Part shown: positions 44,740 to 53,405 of the stretch, piece after piece
How positions within the stretch are numbered: the stretch's first letter is position 1
How the letters are laid out: each line of letters begins with the position of its first letter
NCBI RefSeq assembly: GCF_016863015.1
Contig: NZ_BOOB01000003.1
Span: 310,001-374,000 of the forward strand
DNA: 64,000 nucleotides
From: Microbispora amethystogenes
GTDB taxonomy: Bacteria; Actinomycetota; Actinomycetes; Streptosporangiales; Streptosporangiaceae
Direction: 5' to 3'
Made by a program: the position numbers and the translations under genes
Notes under the pieces: model-generated
What the model saw: the letters and a program-made list of their open reading frames with translations, nothing else
What the model was told of the DNA's origin: nothing
Databases searched by the model: none

Positions 44740-45552
44740 CTACTTGTCCCCGGACGGGTCGCCCGTGCCCGGTTCGGCCATACGGCGGTGCATGGCGGCC
44801 TTGGCCCGGTCGGGGGTGATCCTGCTCGCCACGCCCTGGACCTTGTTCGTGAACGAACCGGCGATCACCTTGTCGTCGCCCTTCATCAGCGCGTCGAAGC
44901 CCTGCCTGGCGACCTCGGCCGGGTCGTCCTTCGGGCCCGCGCCGACCTTCGTGTCCCGCATGCCGGCCCGCTCGAAGAACTCGGTGTCCGTCGGCCCCGG
45001 CATGAGCGAGGTGACGGTGACACCCGAGTCCTTCAGCTCGCTCCGGAGCGCCTCCGCGAACGAGTGGAGGAACGCCTTGCTCGCGGCGTACACGGCCTCG
45101 AACGGCCCCGGCATGAGCGCGGCGATCGAGGAGGTGAACAGGATCCGTCCGGCGCCCCGCGCGGTCATGGCCGCGACGGCGCGCTTGGCGAGATGGACCG
45201 ACGAGGTGACGTTCAGCTCGATGAGCCCGAGCTCGGCCTCCAGCGACGTGCCGCGGGTGAACTCGCCGCCCACTCCGACGCCCGCGTTGACCGCCACGGC
45301 GTCGAGAGGACGCCCGACCGCGACGGTCTCCGTCCACAGCCGCTCGACCTCGTCGTACCGCGTGAGGTCGGCGCGCACCGCGATCACCTGCCCGCCGTAC
45401 TCCCGCAGCGACTCGGCGGCGCCCGCCAGCTCGTCGTCCTCCGCGGTGACCACCACGTCGAACCCGTGCTGGGCGAACTGCCTGGCGAGCTCGTAACCGA
45501 TGCCACTGGAGGCGCCCGTCACGAGGGCGAGCTGCCTGTCCGGGGTCGTCAT
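44740..45552 (-). CDS. Short-chain dehydrogenase/reductase
   Basis: A 270-residue classical SDR. The NAD(P)-binding TGASSGIG motif is near residue 15. The NAG motif (VNAGVGVGGEF) and the catalytic Ser (FTSSIAAL) and YxxxK (VYAASKAF) follow. The alternating Rossmann pattern is complete. The substrate is unknown. The ATG at 45552 overlaps the stop of the upstream membrane-protein gene (ATGA), so the two are coupled. The hairpin at 44680-44724 ends the unit. Confidence 0.9.
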   Translation of the reverse strand: MTTPDRQLALVTGASSGIGYELARQFAQHGFDVVVTAEDDELAGAAESLREYGGQVIAVRADLTRYDEVERLWTETVAVGRPLDAVAVNAGVGVGGEFTRGTSLEAELGLIELNVTSSVHLAKRAVAAMTARGAGRILFTSSIAALMPGPFEAVYAASKAFLHSFAEALRSELKDSGVTVTSLMPGPTDTEFFERAGMRDTKVGAGPKDDPAEVARQGFDALMKGDDKVIAGSFTNKVQGVASRITPDRAKAAMHRRMAEPGTGDPSGDK

Positions 45553-46019
45553 CTGTCCTCCTTCGTTGGTGTCCCGCCCGCCCGGCGCATCACGCCGACC
45601 GCGAGCGCGAGCGTGGCGCCGTACACGACATGGGCCGCAGCCATGACGGCCGGACGGCCGCGCGCGGGGTCGCGCGAGGCCGGCGGCAGGATGTTCAGCG
45701 CGGGCACCCAGCCCTGGTAGGCGCCCAGCCAGACCAGCAGGGCGTAGCCCACCCCGAACCGCACCGTGGGCCTCCGGTTCCCGGTCAGCACGCCGAAGGC
45801 CGCGCCGGTCGCGGCGCCGAAGCCCAGGTGCGCGAGGGCGCCGAGGGACCTCTCTCCGCGCTTGGGCCGGTGCCGGTGGCCCGGCAGGGCCGCTCTGACG
45901 ATGTGCCGGGGCGGCTGGCCCGGCATCAGCCCGGCCCGCTGCCCGGCGAGCATGACCGCGCTCATCGTGAGCGTGGCCAGCGCGCCGGCCGCGGCGCCCC
46001 GGGCGAGTCGGCGTATCAC
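45549..46019 (-). CDS. Small integral membrane protein (DUF6789-like)
   Basis: A 156-residue protein with about four transmembrane segments. The N-terminal 'RRLARGAAAGALATLTMSAVMLAGQRAGLMPGQPPRHIVRAAL' resembles DUF6789/YagU-type small membrane proteins. The start is the GTG at 46019, with AAAGGAGA upstream. Its end overlaps the downstream SDR start; gene order suggests a membrane component paired with a soluble oxidoreductase. Function unknown. Confidence 0.72.
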   Translation of the reverse strand: MIRRLARGAAAGALATLTMSAVMLAGQRAGLMPGQPPRHIVRAALPGHRHRPKRGERSLGALAHLGFGAATGAAFGVLTGNRRPTVRFGVGYALLVWLGAYQGWVPALNILPPASRDPARGRPAVMAAAHVVYGATLALAVGVMRRAGGTPTKEDR

Positions 46020-46090
46020 GGAGTCTCCTTTCCGGGGTGTGTCACGGGGTGTGCCACAAGGGTGTGGCGAAGGGGTGGCCCGGGCGCGCG

Positions 46091-46501
46091 TCACAGGCGC
46101 TGGGAGAGCCGGTCCGCCAGCGCTCCGGGGTCGTCGACCGTCACCGTCAGCCCCGGGTGGCGCAGCAGCCCGGACGGCTCACCGCCCCGGACCGGCTCAT
46201 GGAACCGTACGCACAGGCCCCTGCGGGTGTTCGTGCCGAAGGTGAGTCCCCGGTCGGCGAGCGACACGTGGACCCCGATCGCCCGGAACGGCGAGTAGGG
46301 GCCGGTCGTCTCCACGCCGGCGACGTTGGCCAGCGGAGTCTCGACGACCCAGGGCCCGAAGCGCACGCGCAGGGTGCCCGGGCCCACGAGCACCCCGGCG
46401 GTCTCCGGGCGGACGCCCAGGACCGACAGCAGGGGAGCGAACCGGGGATCGAAGCCGAACGTGAAACGCCGCGGCGTGCCCGCGCCGGTGTCCTCGGTCA
46501 T
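46091..46501 (-). CDS. Conserved hypothetical protein
   Basis: A 136-residue soluble protein without signal peptide or membrane segment. The start 'RRFTFGFDPRFAPLLSVLGVRPETAGVLVG' and later 'YSPFRAIGVHVSLADRGLTFGTN' give it a beta-rich look. I do not recognise a named domain, although small proteins of this style are conserved in actinobacteria. The ATG at 46501 follows GGGAGGGG. It lies 71 nt upstream of the small membrane-protein gene and may be in the same operon. Confidence 0.7.
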   Translation of the reverse strand: MTEDTGAGTPRRFTFGFDPRFAPLLSVLGVRPETAGVLVGPGTLRVRFGPWVVETPLANVAGVETTGPYSPFRAIGVHVSLADRGLTFGTNTRRGLCVRFHEPVRGGEPSGLLRHPGLTVTVDDPGALADRLSQRL

Positions 46502-46694
46502 CGCGTCCCCTCCCGCGTCGTGCCAGAGCCGGCGGGCCGGACGCCTGCCCAGGTCCTCACCGCAGAGCCGACATACCCCCACGGTCAGCCTCAAACAGGA
46601 CTCAGCTCGCCCGGCGATAGGGGTCTCAGCCCTCCTTCCGCCTGGGCCGGAGTGGGATTTGACACGTTCCAATGAACTATTTCACTGAGGCTCG

Positions 46695-46722
46695 TAACTT
46701 TCCATGCAATCAGCGAAAGTTA
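46695..46722. promoter_or_regulatory. TAACTTTC-N12-GAAAGTTA dyad
   Basis: A perfect 8-bp inverted repeat, TAACTTTC (46695-46702) and GAAAGTTA (46715-46722), with a 12-nt centre, about 145 bp ahead of the ThuA-domain gene. GAAAGTT-type dyads are used by sugar-responsive regulators in actinomycetes; a ROK regulator is encoded 3 kb downstream. Confidence 0.6.
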
Positions 46723-46742
46723 GTGTGCATTGTTGACAAAGC

Positions 46743-46760
46743 TGTGAGACGCGGCTCACA
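46743..46760. promoter_or_regulatory. TGTGAG-N6-CTCACA dyad
   Basis: A perfect 6-bp inverted repeat with a 6-nt centre (46743-46748 and 46755-46760), just downstream of a TTGACA (46733-46738). The arrangement suits a repressor or activator site overlapping a promoter. The TGTGA half-site resembles CRP-type sites, but that identity is unproven. Confidence 0.5.
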
Positions 46761-46866
46761 CTTCCGAGAGTCGTCGCGTTAACCGTAGATCACCACCTCA
46801 CCGGGTCGGCGCTCGTGGGGTCGGCGTCCGAAGCGCCATGCACTTCTGTCCCGACATAGGAGTGAC

Positions 46867-49260
46867 ATGTCCTCACGCACACGATCCGGACTGCGGTCGC
46901 GATCGGCCCTCGCCTCCGCTGTGCTCGCGGTGCCGGCCCTGGTGCTCGGTTCCACGGGCCCGGCCTCGGCGGCGGAGTCCGGAGCGGCGCCCGTCCTCGA
47001 CAATGCCACGTTGTCACCGGTCGCCGAGCCGAACTACAACGGCGCGACGAACACCGCCTACACCCCGTCGACGACGACCGGCACCGGTGGCTGGTTCACC
47101 AACGACGAGGTGACGCTGAACCTGTCGGCGACCGACGACGACGTCGTCGCGTCGTTCGTCGTGACGGTGGGCACGGACGCCGCCGTCACGGTGCCGGCCG
47201 TGCGGAACGGCAACCGCGGCACGGCGACCTACGTCGTCAGGGGCGACCGCAACAGCACCGTCCGCTACGTCGCGGTCGACGCCGCCGGCAACGCCTCGGC
47301 CGCCAAGACGATCAGCGTGCGGATCGACACCAAGCCGCCGGTCGCGGCGTGGCCGGGCGTCGCCGGCGGCAAGGTGGCGCACAGCGCGGCGGCCTCCTCC
47401 ATCACCCCGACGCGCACCGACCCCACCCCCGGGTCGGGCGGCGCCGCGGTGCGGGACATGTGGATCGACGGCAAGTGGACCTACCCGCTGCCGCTCGACC
47501 CGGCCACCCTGTCCGTCGGCGCGCACACCTGGGCGGTCGCTCTCGGAGACGCCGCGAGCAACGGCGCGAAGTACACCCTGACCTTCCAGATCACCACCTC
47601 GGTCGGCGACCTCCGGGCCCTGGTCCAGCGGTATGTCACCGCCCGGAAGGTCTCGGCGTCGAACGGCGACCGCCTGCTCGCGCTGCTCGCCCAGGCCGAC
47701 GCCGGCGGCGACGCCGCGGTGTCCGCCCTGACGAGCTTCGGCGCGCTGGCCGCCCAGGTCGTGCCCGAGGGCTACATGCGCGACTCCCTCGTGAAGGACG
47801 CCGCCTACCTGGTGGAGGAGCTGCGCGGCGTCCCGCACCCCGACGTCGCCACCGGCGTCACCGTGAGCGCGGCGCCGGGCATGGACCGCGCCCCCTTCCG
47901 GCTCCCGAGCGCGTCCGTGATCAACAAGAAGCCGAAGTTCCGGGTCCTCCTCTTCGGCAACCAGCCGGGCGCCTTCCGGCACGAGCACATCCCGCTCACC
48001 ATGGCCGTGATCCAGGACCTGGGCCGGACCAACAACTTCGACGTCGACGTGTACGACTACCTCGCCCCCGACGTGTCGGTGCCGAACCCGTTCGAGAGCA
48101 TCGAGCGCCTGTCGAAGTACGACGTGGTCATCGGTGTCTCCAGCGTCGGCAACGGCGTGTTCTCCACCGCCCGGCCCACCCAGGCCGACCCGAACGTCAA
48201 GGTCGACGAGCAGGCCGTGCTCAAGCAGTTCGTCAACCAGGGCGGCGGCTTCGTCGCCCTGCACGGCGCCACCGACTCCATGCACGGGTGGGACTGGTAC
48301 AAGGGCCTGACCGGCGGCGAGTTCGACAACCACGGCTCCAACGGCAGCGGCCTGCAGAACACCTGCGGCGCCTGCAACATCGGCGAACTGGTCACCGAGG
48401 ATGACACCAACCCCGCCACCGGCCAGTTCCCCCAGCGGATGAAGCTCGTCGACGAGCTCTACAACTGGGTCGGCCTGCCGCGCCAGAAGACGCACGTCCT
48501 GCAGACCCTCAACGAGTCGACCTACGTCGGCAGCATCGGCGCCGGCGCGGGCCGGGTCGAGGGCGCCGACCACCCGATCTCCTGGTGCCAGAACTACGAC
48601 GGCGGACGCTCCTTCACCCAGGCGCTCCTCCACAACTGGCAGAACACCCTCGACCCGCTGTTCCAGAAGAACATGCTCGAGGGCATCAAGTGGGCCGCCG
48701 GCCGCACCGAGGCGAACTGCGTCAGCCACGACGAGGTGCGCAAGCTCGTCGCCGCCGGCACCGCCGACGGTTCCATCGACGCCGGCACGGCCGCCGACCT
48801 GAACCAGGCGCTCACCGCGTCGTACAACGCCTACCTGGTGAAGGACTACGCGGACGCGCTCACGCAGGCGACCACCCTCCGGCGTCTGATCGACTCCAGC
48901 CAGGGCGGGCGCGCGCACAGCGTGCTCCGGGACCGGGCCCACGAGCTCGTCACCTGGATGAGGAACCTCGACGGCAAGAGCGTCCACCTGGGCTTCGTGT
49001 CCCAGCCCAAGACGACGGCCGTGGGCGCCGGCGAGGTCGCGGTCTTCTCCGCGCCGGCCGAGGGCCAGAACGTCGCCTACCAGTGGCAGGTGAAGACGCC
49101 GGGCTCGGCCGACTGGGCCGACATGACCGGCGAGACGTCCTTCGCCATCGCCGTCACGGCGGCGCCGGAGGTCGCCGACTCCGAGTACCGGGTCCGCATC
49201 ACCGACCCGACCGGCGAGGTCGTCTCCCGCTCGGCCTCCCTCAAGGTCAGCGGGCGCTGA
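46867..49260 (+). CDS. Secreted ThuA-domain protein
   Basis: A 797-residue exported protein. A signal peptide of about 36 residues ends in ASAA. It is followed by an Ig-like/bacterial-adhesion-like domain, and then a ThuA (trehalose-utilisation-like) domain at about residues 355-600 (FRVLLFGNQPGAFRHEHIPLTMAVIQDL, FVALHGATDSMHGWDWYKGL, in sections), with a class I amidotransferase-like fold. A helical FIVAR-like region and a C-terminal Ig-like domain end the protein. ThuA-domain exported proteins often occur with carbohydrate-degradation modules in actinobacteria. The start is the ATG at 46867 after AGGAGTGAC. A hairpin follows. Confidence 0.88.
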   Translation: MSSRTRSGLRSRSALASAVLAVPALVLGSTGPASAAESGAAPVLDNATLSPVAEPNYNGATNTAYTPSTTTGTGGWFTNDEVTLNLSATDDDVVASFVVTVGTDAAVTVPAVRNGNRGTATYVVRGDRNSTVRYVAVDAAGNASAAKTISVRIDTKPPVAAWPGVAGGKVAHSAAASSITPTRTDPTPGSGGAAVRDMWIDGKWTYPLPLDPATLSVGAHTWAVALGDAASNGAKYTLTFQITTSVGDLRALVQRYVTARKVSASNGDRLLALLAQADAGGDAAVSALTSFGALAAQVVPEGYMRDSLVKDAAYLVEELRGVPHPDVATGVTVSAAPGMDRAPFRLPSASVINKKPKFRVLLFGNQPGAFRHEHIPLTMAVIQDLGRTNNFDVDVYDYLAPDVSVPNPFESIERLSKYDVVIGVSSVGNGVFSTARPTQADPNVKVDEQAVLKQFVNQGGGFVALHGATDSMHGWDWYKGLTGGEFDNHGSNGSGLQNTCGACNIGELVTEDDTNPATGQFPQRMKLVDELYNWVGLPRQKTHVLQTLNESTYVGSIGAGAGRVEGADHPISWCQNYDGGRSFTQALLHNWQNTLDPLFQKNMLEGIKWAAGRTEANCVSHDEVRKLVAAGTADGSIDAGTAADLNQALTASYNAYLVKDYADALTQATTLRRLIDSSQGGRAHSVLRDRAHELVTWMRNLDGKSVHLGFVSQPKTTAVGAGEVAVFSAPAEGQNVAYQWQVKTPGSADWADMTGETSFAIAVTAAPEVADSEYRVRITDPTGEVVSRSASLKVSGR

Positions 49261-49270
49261 CCCACCCCTC

Positions 49271-49307
49271 CCGGTGGCCCGGGCGCGCGCCGCGCCCGGG
49301 CCACCGG
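49271..49307 (+). terminator. Hairpin terminator after the ThuA gene
   Basis: A perfect 17-bp stem (49271-49287 and 49291-49307) with a 3-nt loop begins 11 nt after the ThuA-gene stop codon and separates it from the downstream lipoprotein gene. Confidence 0.85.
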
Positions 49308-49337
49308 CGCCTTTCCCGACCAGACCAGGAGTGATCC

Positions 49338-49835
49338 ATGCGCCAGGCCCTCGCCCGGGTCGCACTCGCCGTGACGTCGCTCGCGTTCTGCGCCGGGTGC
49401 GGCGGCGCCCCCTCCGCGGCCTCCTCCGCCGCCGTGCCCGCGGCCGGTACGGCGGAGTCTCCGGTCACGTGCGACCTGCGGCCGCGGACGGCCCCCGGCG
49501 AGACGACCTCCTGGACGCATCCGGCCAAGTCCTTCTACGACCCCTCCGACAAGGACATCCCCACCAGGACGAGCCTCGATCACCTGCTCGTCAAGGACGA
49601 CGCCCTGGTGATCGAGTATTCGGCCCGGCTCCCCGAGGCGTCGCTGAAGGCGCTGCGTGAGTGGACCTACCTGCAGACCGCGACCGTTGCCCTGCCGGGA
49701 CCGGACACCCCGGCGGTGCGGGCCGTGATCGCCTCGACCGAACTGGTCTGCGACGGCGTGGACACGGTGCGGCTGTCGGACCTGGCCCGCGACCGGGCCT
49801 TCGGCCAGGTCGCCGATCACGGCGAGGCGGGATGA
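49338..49835 (+). CDS. Putative lipoprotein of unknown function
   Basis: A 165-residue exported protein. The N-terminus ends in LAFCAGCGG, a lipobox-like sequence with Cys at the minus-3 position, so lipidation is probable but not certain. The mature part has 'YLQTATVALPGPDTPAVRAVIASTELVCDGVDTVRLSDL' and two cysteines. No domain is recognised. The ATG at 49338 has AGGAG about 6 nt upstream. It lies between the ThuA gene and the ROK regulator, all on the same strand, and may be regulated with them. Confidence 0.7.
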   Translation: MRQALARVALAVTSLAFCAGCGGAPSAASSAAVPAAGTAESPVTCDLRPRTAPGETTSWTHPAKSFYDPSDKDIPTRTSLDHLLVKDDALVIEYSARLPEASLKALREWTYLQTATVALPGPDTPAVRAVIASTELVCDGVDTVRLSDLARDRAFGQVADHGEAG

Positions 49836-49933
49836 CCGGCGCGGCCGGAATGGGTCCCGTGTCCCGCATTGGCACGCGAATTCGCGTTCCCGCCGAGTGA
49901 CAAGCCACACGCGCCTGGTGAGAAACTTATCGG

Positions 49934-51130
49934 GTGGATACATCGGTCCCAGGCCGCCCCGAAACGAAACTGCAGGCCAGAATACTCACGCGATTACGTG
50001 ATGCCGGTCCTCGATCCCGCATTGAGCTGGTGGACCACTTCGAAGTGTCACGTACGACGATGGGGGCGGAACTCGGCCGGTTGACGGCCCTGGGCCTTAT
50101 TGCCGAAATCGGCCCGGCCGCATCCCGCGGAGGGCGGCGTTCGACCGTCATCGATATCGCGGGCGACATCAGATTCGTCGCGATCGCCGTCGACACGGGT
50201 GCGGTGTCCGTCGCAATCACGGACGGCAGGCTGCGGATCGTCGCGTTCGAACGCACAGAATGCGACGTGCGCCAGGGTCCCGAACCGGTGCTCGAACTCG
50301 CGGCCGAACGCGCTCGCGGGCTGCTCGCGAAGGCGGGAGTGGAGCAACCCCTCGGAGTCGGGGTCGGCGTTCCCTGCCCGGTCGACTTCCGCCGCGGAAT
50401 CACCGTGGCGACGCCGGTCATGCCGGGATGGGACGGATACCCCGTTCGCGATCTTCTCGCCCGGTGGTTCGAATGCCCGGTCGTGCTGGACAACGACGTC
50501 AACGTCATGGCCCTCGGCGAACAACACGCGGGTGCGGCGCGCACGGTCGAGAACTTCCTGTTCGTCAAAATCGGCGCCGGTGTCGGCTGCGGAATCGTGG
50601 CGAAAGGCGAGCTCTATCGCGGCATGGACGGCTGCGCGGGAGACATCGGACATATCCAGGTCGCCGACTCCGACGCGGTCTGCGCCTGCGGCAACAGCGG
50701 ATGCCTGGAGGCGACCTTCGGCGGCGAGGCGCTGGCCCGCGACGCACTCGAAGCGGTCAGGTCGGGGCGTTCGCCCATGCTCGGGGAGCTTCTCGAACGC
50801 GACGGGACGCTGAGCGCCGCCGCGGTGGCCGAGGCCGTCGCCGCCGGAGACGCCACGTCCCTCCAGCTGGTACGCACCGGCGGCCGGCGCGTGGGCGAGG
50901 TGCTGTCGGGCCTGGTGTCGTTCTTCAACCCGAGCCTCATCGTGCTGGGCGGCGGGCTCGCGGTGCTGGGTCACGTCCTGCTCGCCGAGATCCGCAGCGT
51001 CATCTACCGGCGCTCGTTGCCCCTGGCGACCAAGAACCTGCCCATCGTGCTGAGCGATGTGGGCGAGCACGCCGCGGTCATCGGCGCGGCCAGGCTCGTG
51101 AGCGACGAGGCGTACGGCGTGCCCCGCTGA
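49934..51130 (+). CDS. ROK-family transcriptional regulator
   Basis: A 398-residue ROK repressor (NagC/XylR type). An N-terminal winged helix (LTRLRDAGPRSRIELVDHFEVSRTTMGAELGRL) binds DNA. The sugar-kinase-like body starts with VAVDTGAVSVAIT, has an N-acetylglucosamine-like binding strand VVLDNDVNVMALGEQHAG, and contains the Zn-binding motif CACGNSGCLEATFGG. No clear catalytic-Asp kinase motif is present, so it is a sensor and not an enzyme. The GTG/ATG start chosen gives the full N-terminal helix. It is probably the regulator of the ThuA module. Confidence 0.9.
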   Translation: MDTSVPGRPETKLQARILTRLRDAGPRSRIELVDHFEVSRTTMGAELGRLTALGLIAEIGPAASRGGRRSTVIDIAGDIRFVAIAVDTGAVSVAITDGRLRIVAFERTECDVRQGPEPVLELAAERARGLLAKAGVEQPLGVGVGVPCPVDFRRGITVATPVMPGWDGYPVRDLLARWFECPVVLDNDVNVMALGEQHAGAARTVENFLFVKIGAGVGCGIVAKGELYRGMDGCAGDIGHIQVADSDAVCACGNSGCLEATFGGEALARDALEAVRSGRSPMLGELLERDGTLSAAAVAEAVAAGDATSLQLVRTGGRRVGEVLSGLVSFFNPSLIVLGGGLAVLGHVLLAEIRSVIYRRSLPLATKNLPIVLSDVGEHAAVIGAARLVSDEAYGVPR

Positions 51131-51173
51131 GCCGTGCGTGCCGGACGTGCGCCGGATGTGTGCCGGACACACG

Positions 51174-51199
51174 GAGCCCCGGCTCACCGGCCGGGGCTC
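51174..51199. terminator. Hairpin terminator between the ROK and CBS genes
   Basis: A perfect 10-bp stem (51174-51183 and 51190-51199) with a 6-nt loop lies between the ROK gene and the convergent CBS gene. Confidence 0.75.
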
Positions 51200-51275
51200 G
51201 CGATCAACTGCCGCACGGCGGCCCGCGTAGTAAGTCCTCGAAGGTCTTGAACGCCAAGACGTCCTCCTGATGCGG

Positions 51276-51692
51276 TCAGTCGGTGCTGATCGCGTCGACG
51301 AGGTCGCCGACGGGTACGTCGGGCAGGGCGCGGGCCACGTCGGCCAGCGCGATGATGCCCACCAGCTTGTTGCCGTCGATGACGGGCAGGCGGCGGACCT
51401 TGTGCGAGGCCATCGTGTCGAGGATCTCGGCCGCGTCGTCGTCGGCGCCGATCGTGACGGCCTCGCCCTGGGCGAGCTCACCGGCCTGGCACGACCTGGG
51501 GTCCTTGCCCCGGGCGAGCACCTTCACGACGATGTCGCGGTCGGTCAGCACGCCCTTGAGCCGTTCGTCGGCGCCGCAGATCGGCAGCGAGCCCACGTCG
51601 AGGCGGGCCATCTTCTCCGCGGCGTCGTAGACGGTCTCGTCGGCGCGCACGAACTCCGCCCAGGGGGTCATGATGTCGCGAGCGGTCGTCAT
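51276..51692 (-). CDS. Two-CBS-domain protein
   Basis: A 138-residue protein with two CBS domains and little else. The first runs 'FVRADETVYDAAEKMARLDVGSLPICGADERLKGVLTDRDIVVKVLA' and the second 'VTIGADDDAAEILDTMASHKVRRLPVIDGNKLVGIIALADVARAL', seen in parts. The order and length match the stand-alone DRTGG-free CBS pair (HRP1-like) found in mycobacteria and other actinobacteria under hypoxia or stationary phase. It may sense adenine nucleotides. It is convergent with the ROK gene. Confidence 0.88.
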   Translation of the reverse strand: MTTARDIMTPWAEFVRADETVYDAAEKMARLDVGSLPICGADERLKGVLTDRDIVVKVLARGKDPRSCQAGELAQGEAVTIGADDDAAEILDTMASHKVRRLPVIDGNKLVGIIALADVARALPDVPVGDLVDAISTD

Positions 51693-51803
51693 GCCTTCTC
51701 CTCTCCTCGATGTGCCTGCCGCGGCCGGGGCTCCCGCTGGCCGGGGGATCCACGCCGTCTACCCCCGACCGCTCCATGTACACGGCCGCTTTCGAAATCA
51801 CAT

Positions 51804-52056
51804 GTGACGGAGATTGGTTTCGACGACGAGGGCTACGCCGGCGGCTTCAGCAAGGCCGACATCGAGGAACTGCTGGAGTCGCTCGACAGCGACTACCTCG
51901 GCTGGTCCGGCGCCATGGCACCCGTGATCATGGGCAACCCGGACCGCCCCGAGCTGTGGGGCCGAGCTGACCAACAGCTTCTGCCGGACCGACCCGGAGA
52001 TCGCCATACGGTTCGCGACGGTGACGTTCATGTCCGACAACCGTGCCGACCTGGCC
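51804..52056 (+). pseudogene. Remnant of an RsbQ-like alpha/beta hydrolase
   Basis: This stretch encodes an internal piece of an RsbQ-type hydrolase. One frame reads 'GYAGGFSKADIEELLESLDSDYLGWSGAMAPVIMGNPDRPEL'. After a single-base frameshift near 51958 another frame continues with 'ELTNSFCRTDPEIAIRF' and 'FMSDNRADLA'. The first ~170 residues, including the nucleophile, and the last ~60 residues of a normal RsbQ are absent. It is fused directly to a PP2C remnant. RsbQ normally activates the phosphatase RsbP in energy-stress signalling, so this looks like the decayed remains of that pair. Confidence 0.8.
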
Positions 52057-52297
52057 CCTCGGCGACGCGGTCCTCTTCTACACCGACGGCGTCGTCGAGG
52101 GACGCAGGGACAAGGAGATGTACGGCGAGGAGCGGCTGCGGCGCCTGCTCGGCGCCTCCCGCGCCATGGGGGCGGCGGGGATCGCCGAGGCGATCGTGAA
52201 CGAGGCGGTCGCCTTCCCGTCCGGGCTGCCCCGCGACGACATCGCCGTCGTCGTGCTCAAGATCCCCGGCGGTGCCCCCTCGCCCTCGACCCCACGC
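52057..52297 (+). pseudogene. Remnant of a SpoIIE/RsbU-type PP2C phosphatase C-terminus
   Basis: The frame reads 'PLGDAVLFYTDGVVEGRRDKEMYGEERLRRLLGASRAMGAAGIAEAIVNEAVAFPSGLPRDDIAVVVLKIP' (seen in sections), which is the C-terminal third of a PP2C phosphatase including the DD metal motif. The upstream two-thirds are missing. It joins the RsbQ-like piece at about 52057. The frame remains open into the following nucleotidyltransferase-like gene, without an intervening stop codon. Confidence 0.8.
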
Positions 52298-52351
52298 GGC
52301 CGCCCGGATGCCCTGAGCGGACGCGCGGGTCCCTGTGCTTCACTGTGGATC

Positions 52352-53401
52352 ATGCGAGGGACACCGGTCCGGCACGCGCGGGCGGCGGCGGCCCGCTGGG
52401 TCGCCGCCGAGGCCGCCCCCGCCGCGAACTTCGCCGGGGCCTTCCTGACGGGCTCGGCGGCCTGGGCCGATCCCGGTGCGGTGCTGCCGCCCACCTCGGA
52501 CGTCGACGTGGCGGTGGTCGTCACCGACCCTGTCGCGCCCCCCAAGCTCGGGAAGATCCCGTTCGAGGGCGTGCTCGTGGAGGTCGCGTACCTGTCCTGG
52601 AACCAGATCGCCTCGGCGCGGGACGTACTGGCCTCCTGCCACCTGGCGGGCGCCTTCCGCTCCGACGACCCCGCGACCCTGATCGCCGACCCGACCGGGC
52701 GGCTGGCCCGCCTGCGGGCCGCCGTTTCGGCGGGCTTCGCCGAACGGCGGTGGGTCCGCCTGCGGTGCGAGGACGCCGAGCGCAGGATCACCGGCGGCCT
52801 CGCGTCGCTCGACCCGGGCGCGCCGTTCCACGACCAGGTCACGGCCTGGCTGTTCCCCGCCGGGATCACGACGCACGTGCTCCTCGCCGCCGGTCTGCGC
52901 AACCCCACCGTACGGCTGCGCTACCCGGCCGTCCGCGACCTGCTCCAGGCGTACGGCCGGACGGACGTCTACGAGGAACTGCTGGGCCTGCTCGGCTGCG
53001 CGCACCTGACCCGCGAGCGGATCGGCGCCCACCTCGTCTCGATGACGAGCGCGTTCGACGCGGCGGCGGCCGTGGCCCGCACGCCGTTCCCCTTCTCCTC
53101 CGACATCACCGAGGCGGCCCGGCCGGTGGCCGTGGACGGCAGCCGCGACCTCCTCGTGCGCGGCCTGCACCGCGAGGCCGTCTTCTGGATCGCCGCGACG
53201 TACGCCCGGTGCCTGAAGATCCTCGCGGCGGACGCGCCGGGGGAGACCGGCCACGTGGCGGGGTTCGCGGACCTGGCGGCCGATCTGGGCGCCGGTTCGC
53301 CGGACGCGCTGCGGCGCCGGGCCCGCGAGCTGACGGCGTACCTTCCCCGCCTGCGCGCCGTCGCGGCGGAGATCATCGCGGCGAACCCGGCGATCCGCTG
53401 A
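52352..53401 (+). CDS. Nucleotidyltransferase-fold protein
   Basis: A 349-residue protein with an N-terminal nucleotidyltransferase-like motif, GSAAW followed 11 residues later by DVDV (GSX10DxD). A longer helical C-terminal part includes a conserved-looking YLPRLRAVAAEIIA end. The substrate is unknown. It is distinct from typical aminoglycoside adenylyltransferases. The ATG at 52352 gives a sensible start. The frame is continuous upstream with the PP2C remnant, so a fused longer product cannot be excluded. The stop codon sits in a 14-bp palindrome (53397-53410) that also contains the stop of the convergent lipoprotein gene. Confidence 0.75.
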   Translation: MRGTPVRHARAAAARWVAAEAAPAANFAGAFLTGSAAWADPGAVLPPTSDVDVAVVVTDPVAPPKLGKIPFEGVLVEVAYLSWNQIASARDVLASCHLAGAFRSDDPATLIADPTGRLARLRAAVSAGFAERRWVRLRCEDAERRITGGLASLDPGAPFHDQVTAWLFPAGITTHVLLAAGLRNPTVRLRYPAVRDLLQAYGRTDVYEELLGLLGCAHLTRERIGAHLVSMTSAFDAAAAVARTPFPFSSDITEAARPVAVDGSRDLLVRGLHREAVFWIAATYARCLKILAADAPGETGHVAGFADLAADLGAGSPDALRRRARELTAYLPRLRAVAAEIIAANPAIR

Positions 53402-53405
53402 CCGG

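Larger units (their letters stand above)
46502..46866. other. 365-bp intergenic region with two dyads
   Basis: No gene is seen. The middle (46640-46790) is AT-richer than the rest and holds two inverted repeats listed separately, a TTGACA at 46733-46738, and an AGGAG ribosome site just before 46867. It is the likely regulatory region of the ThuA-domain gene. Confidence 0.7.
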
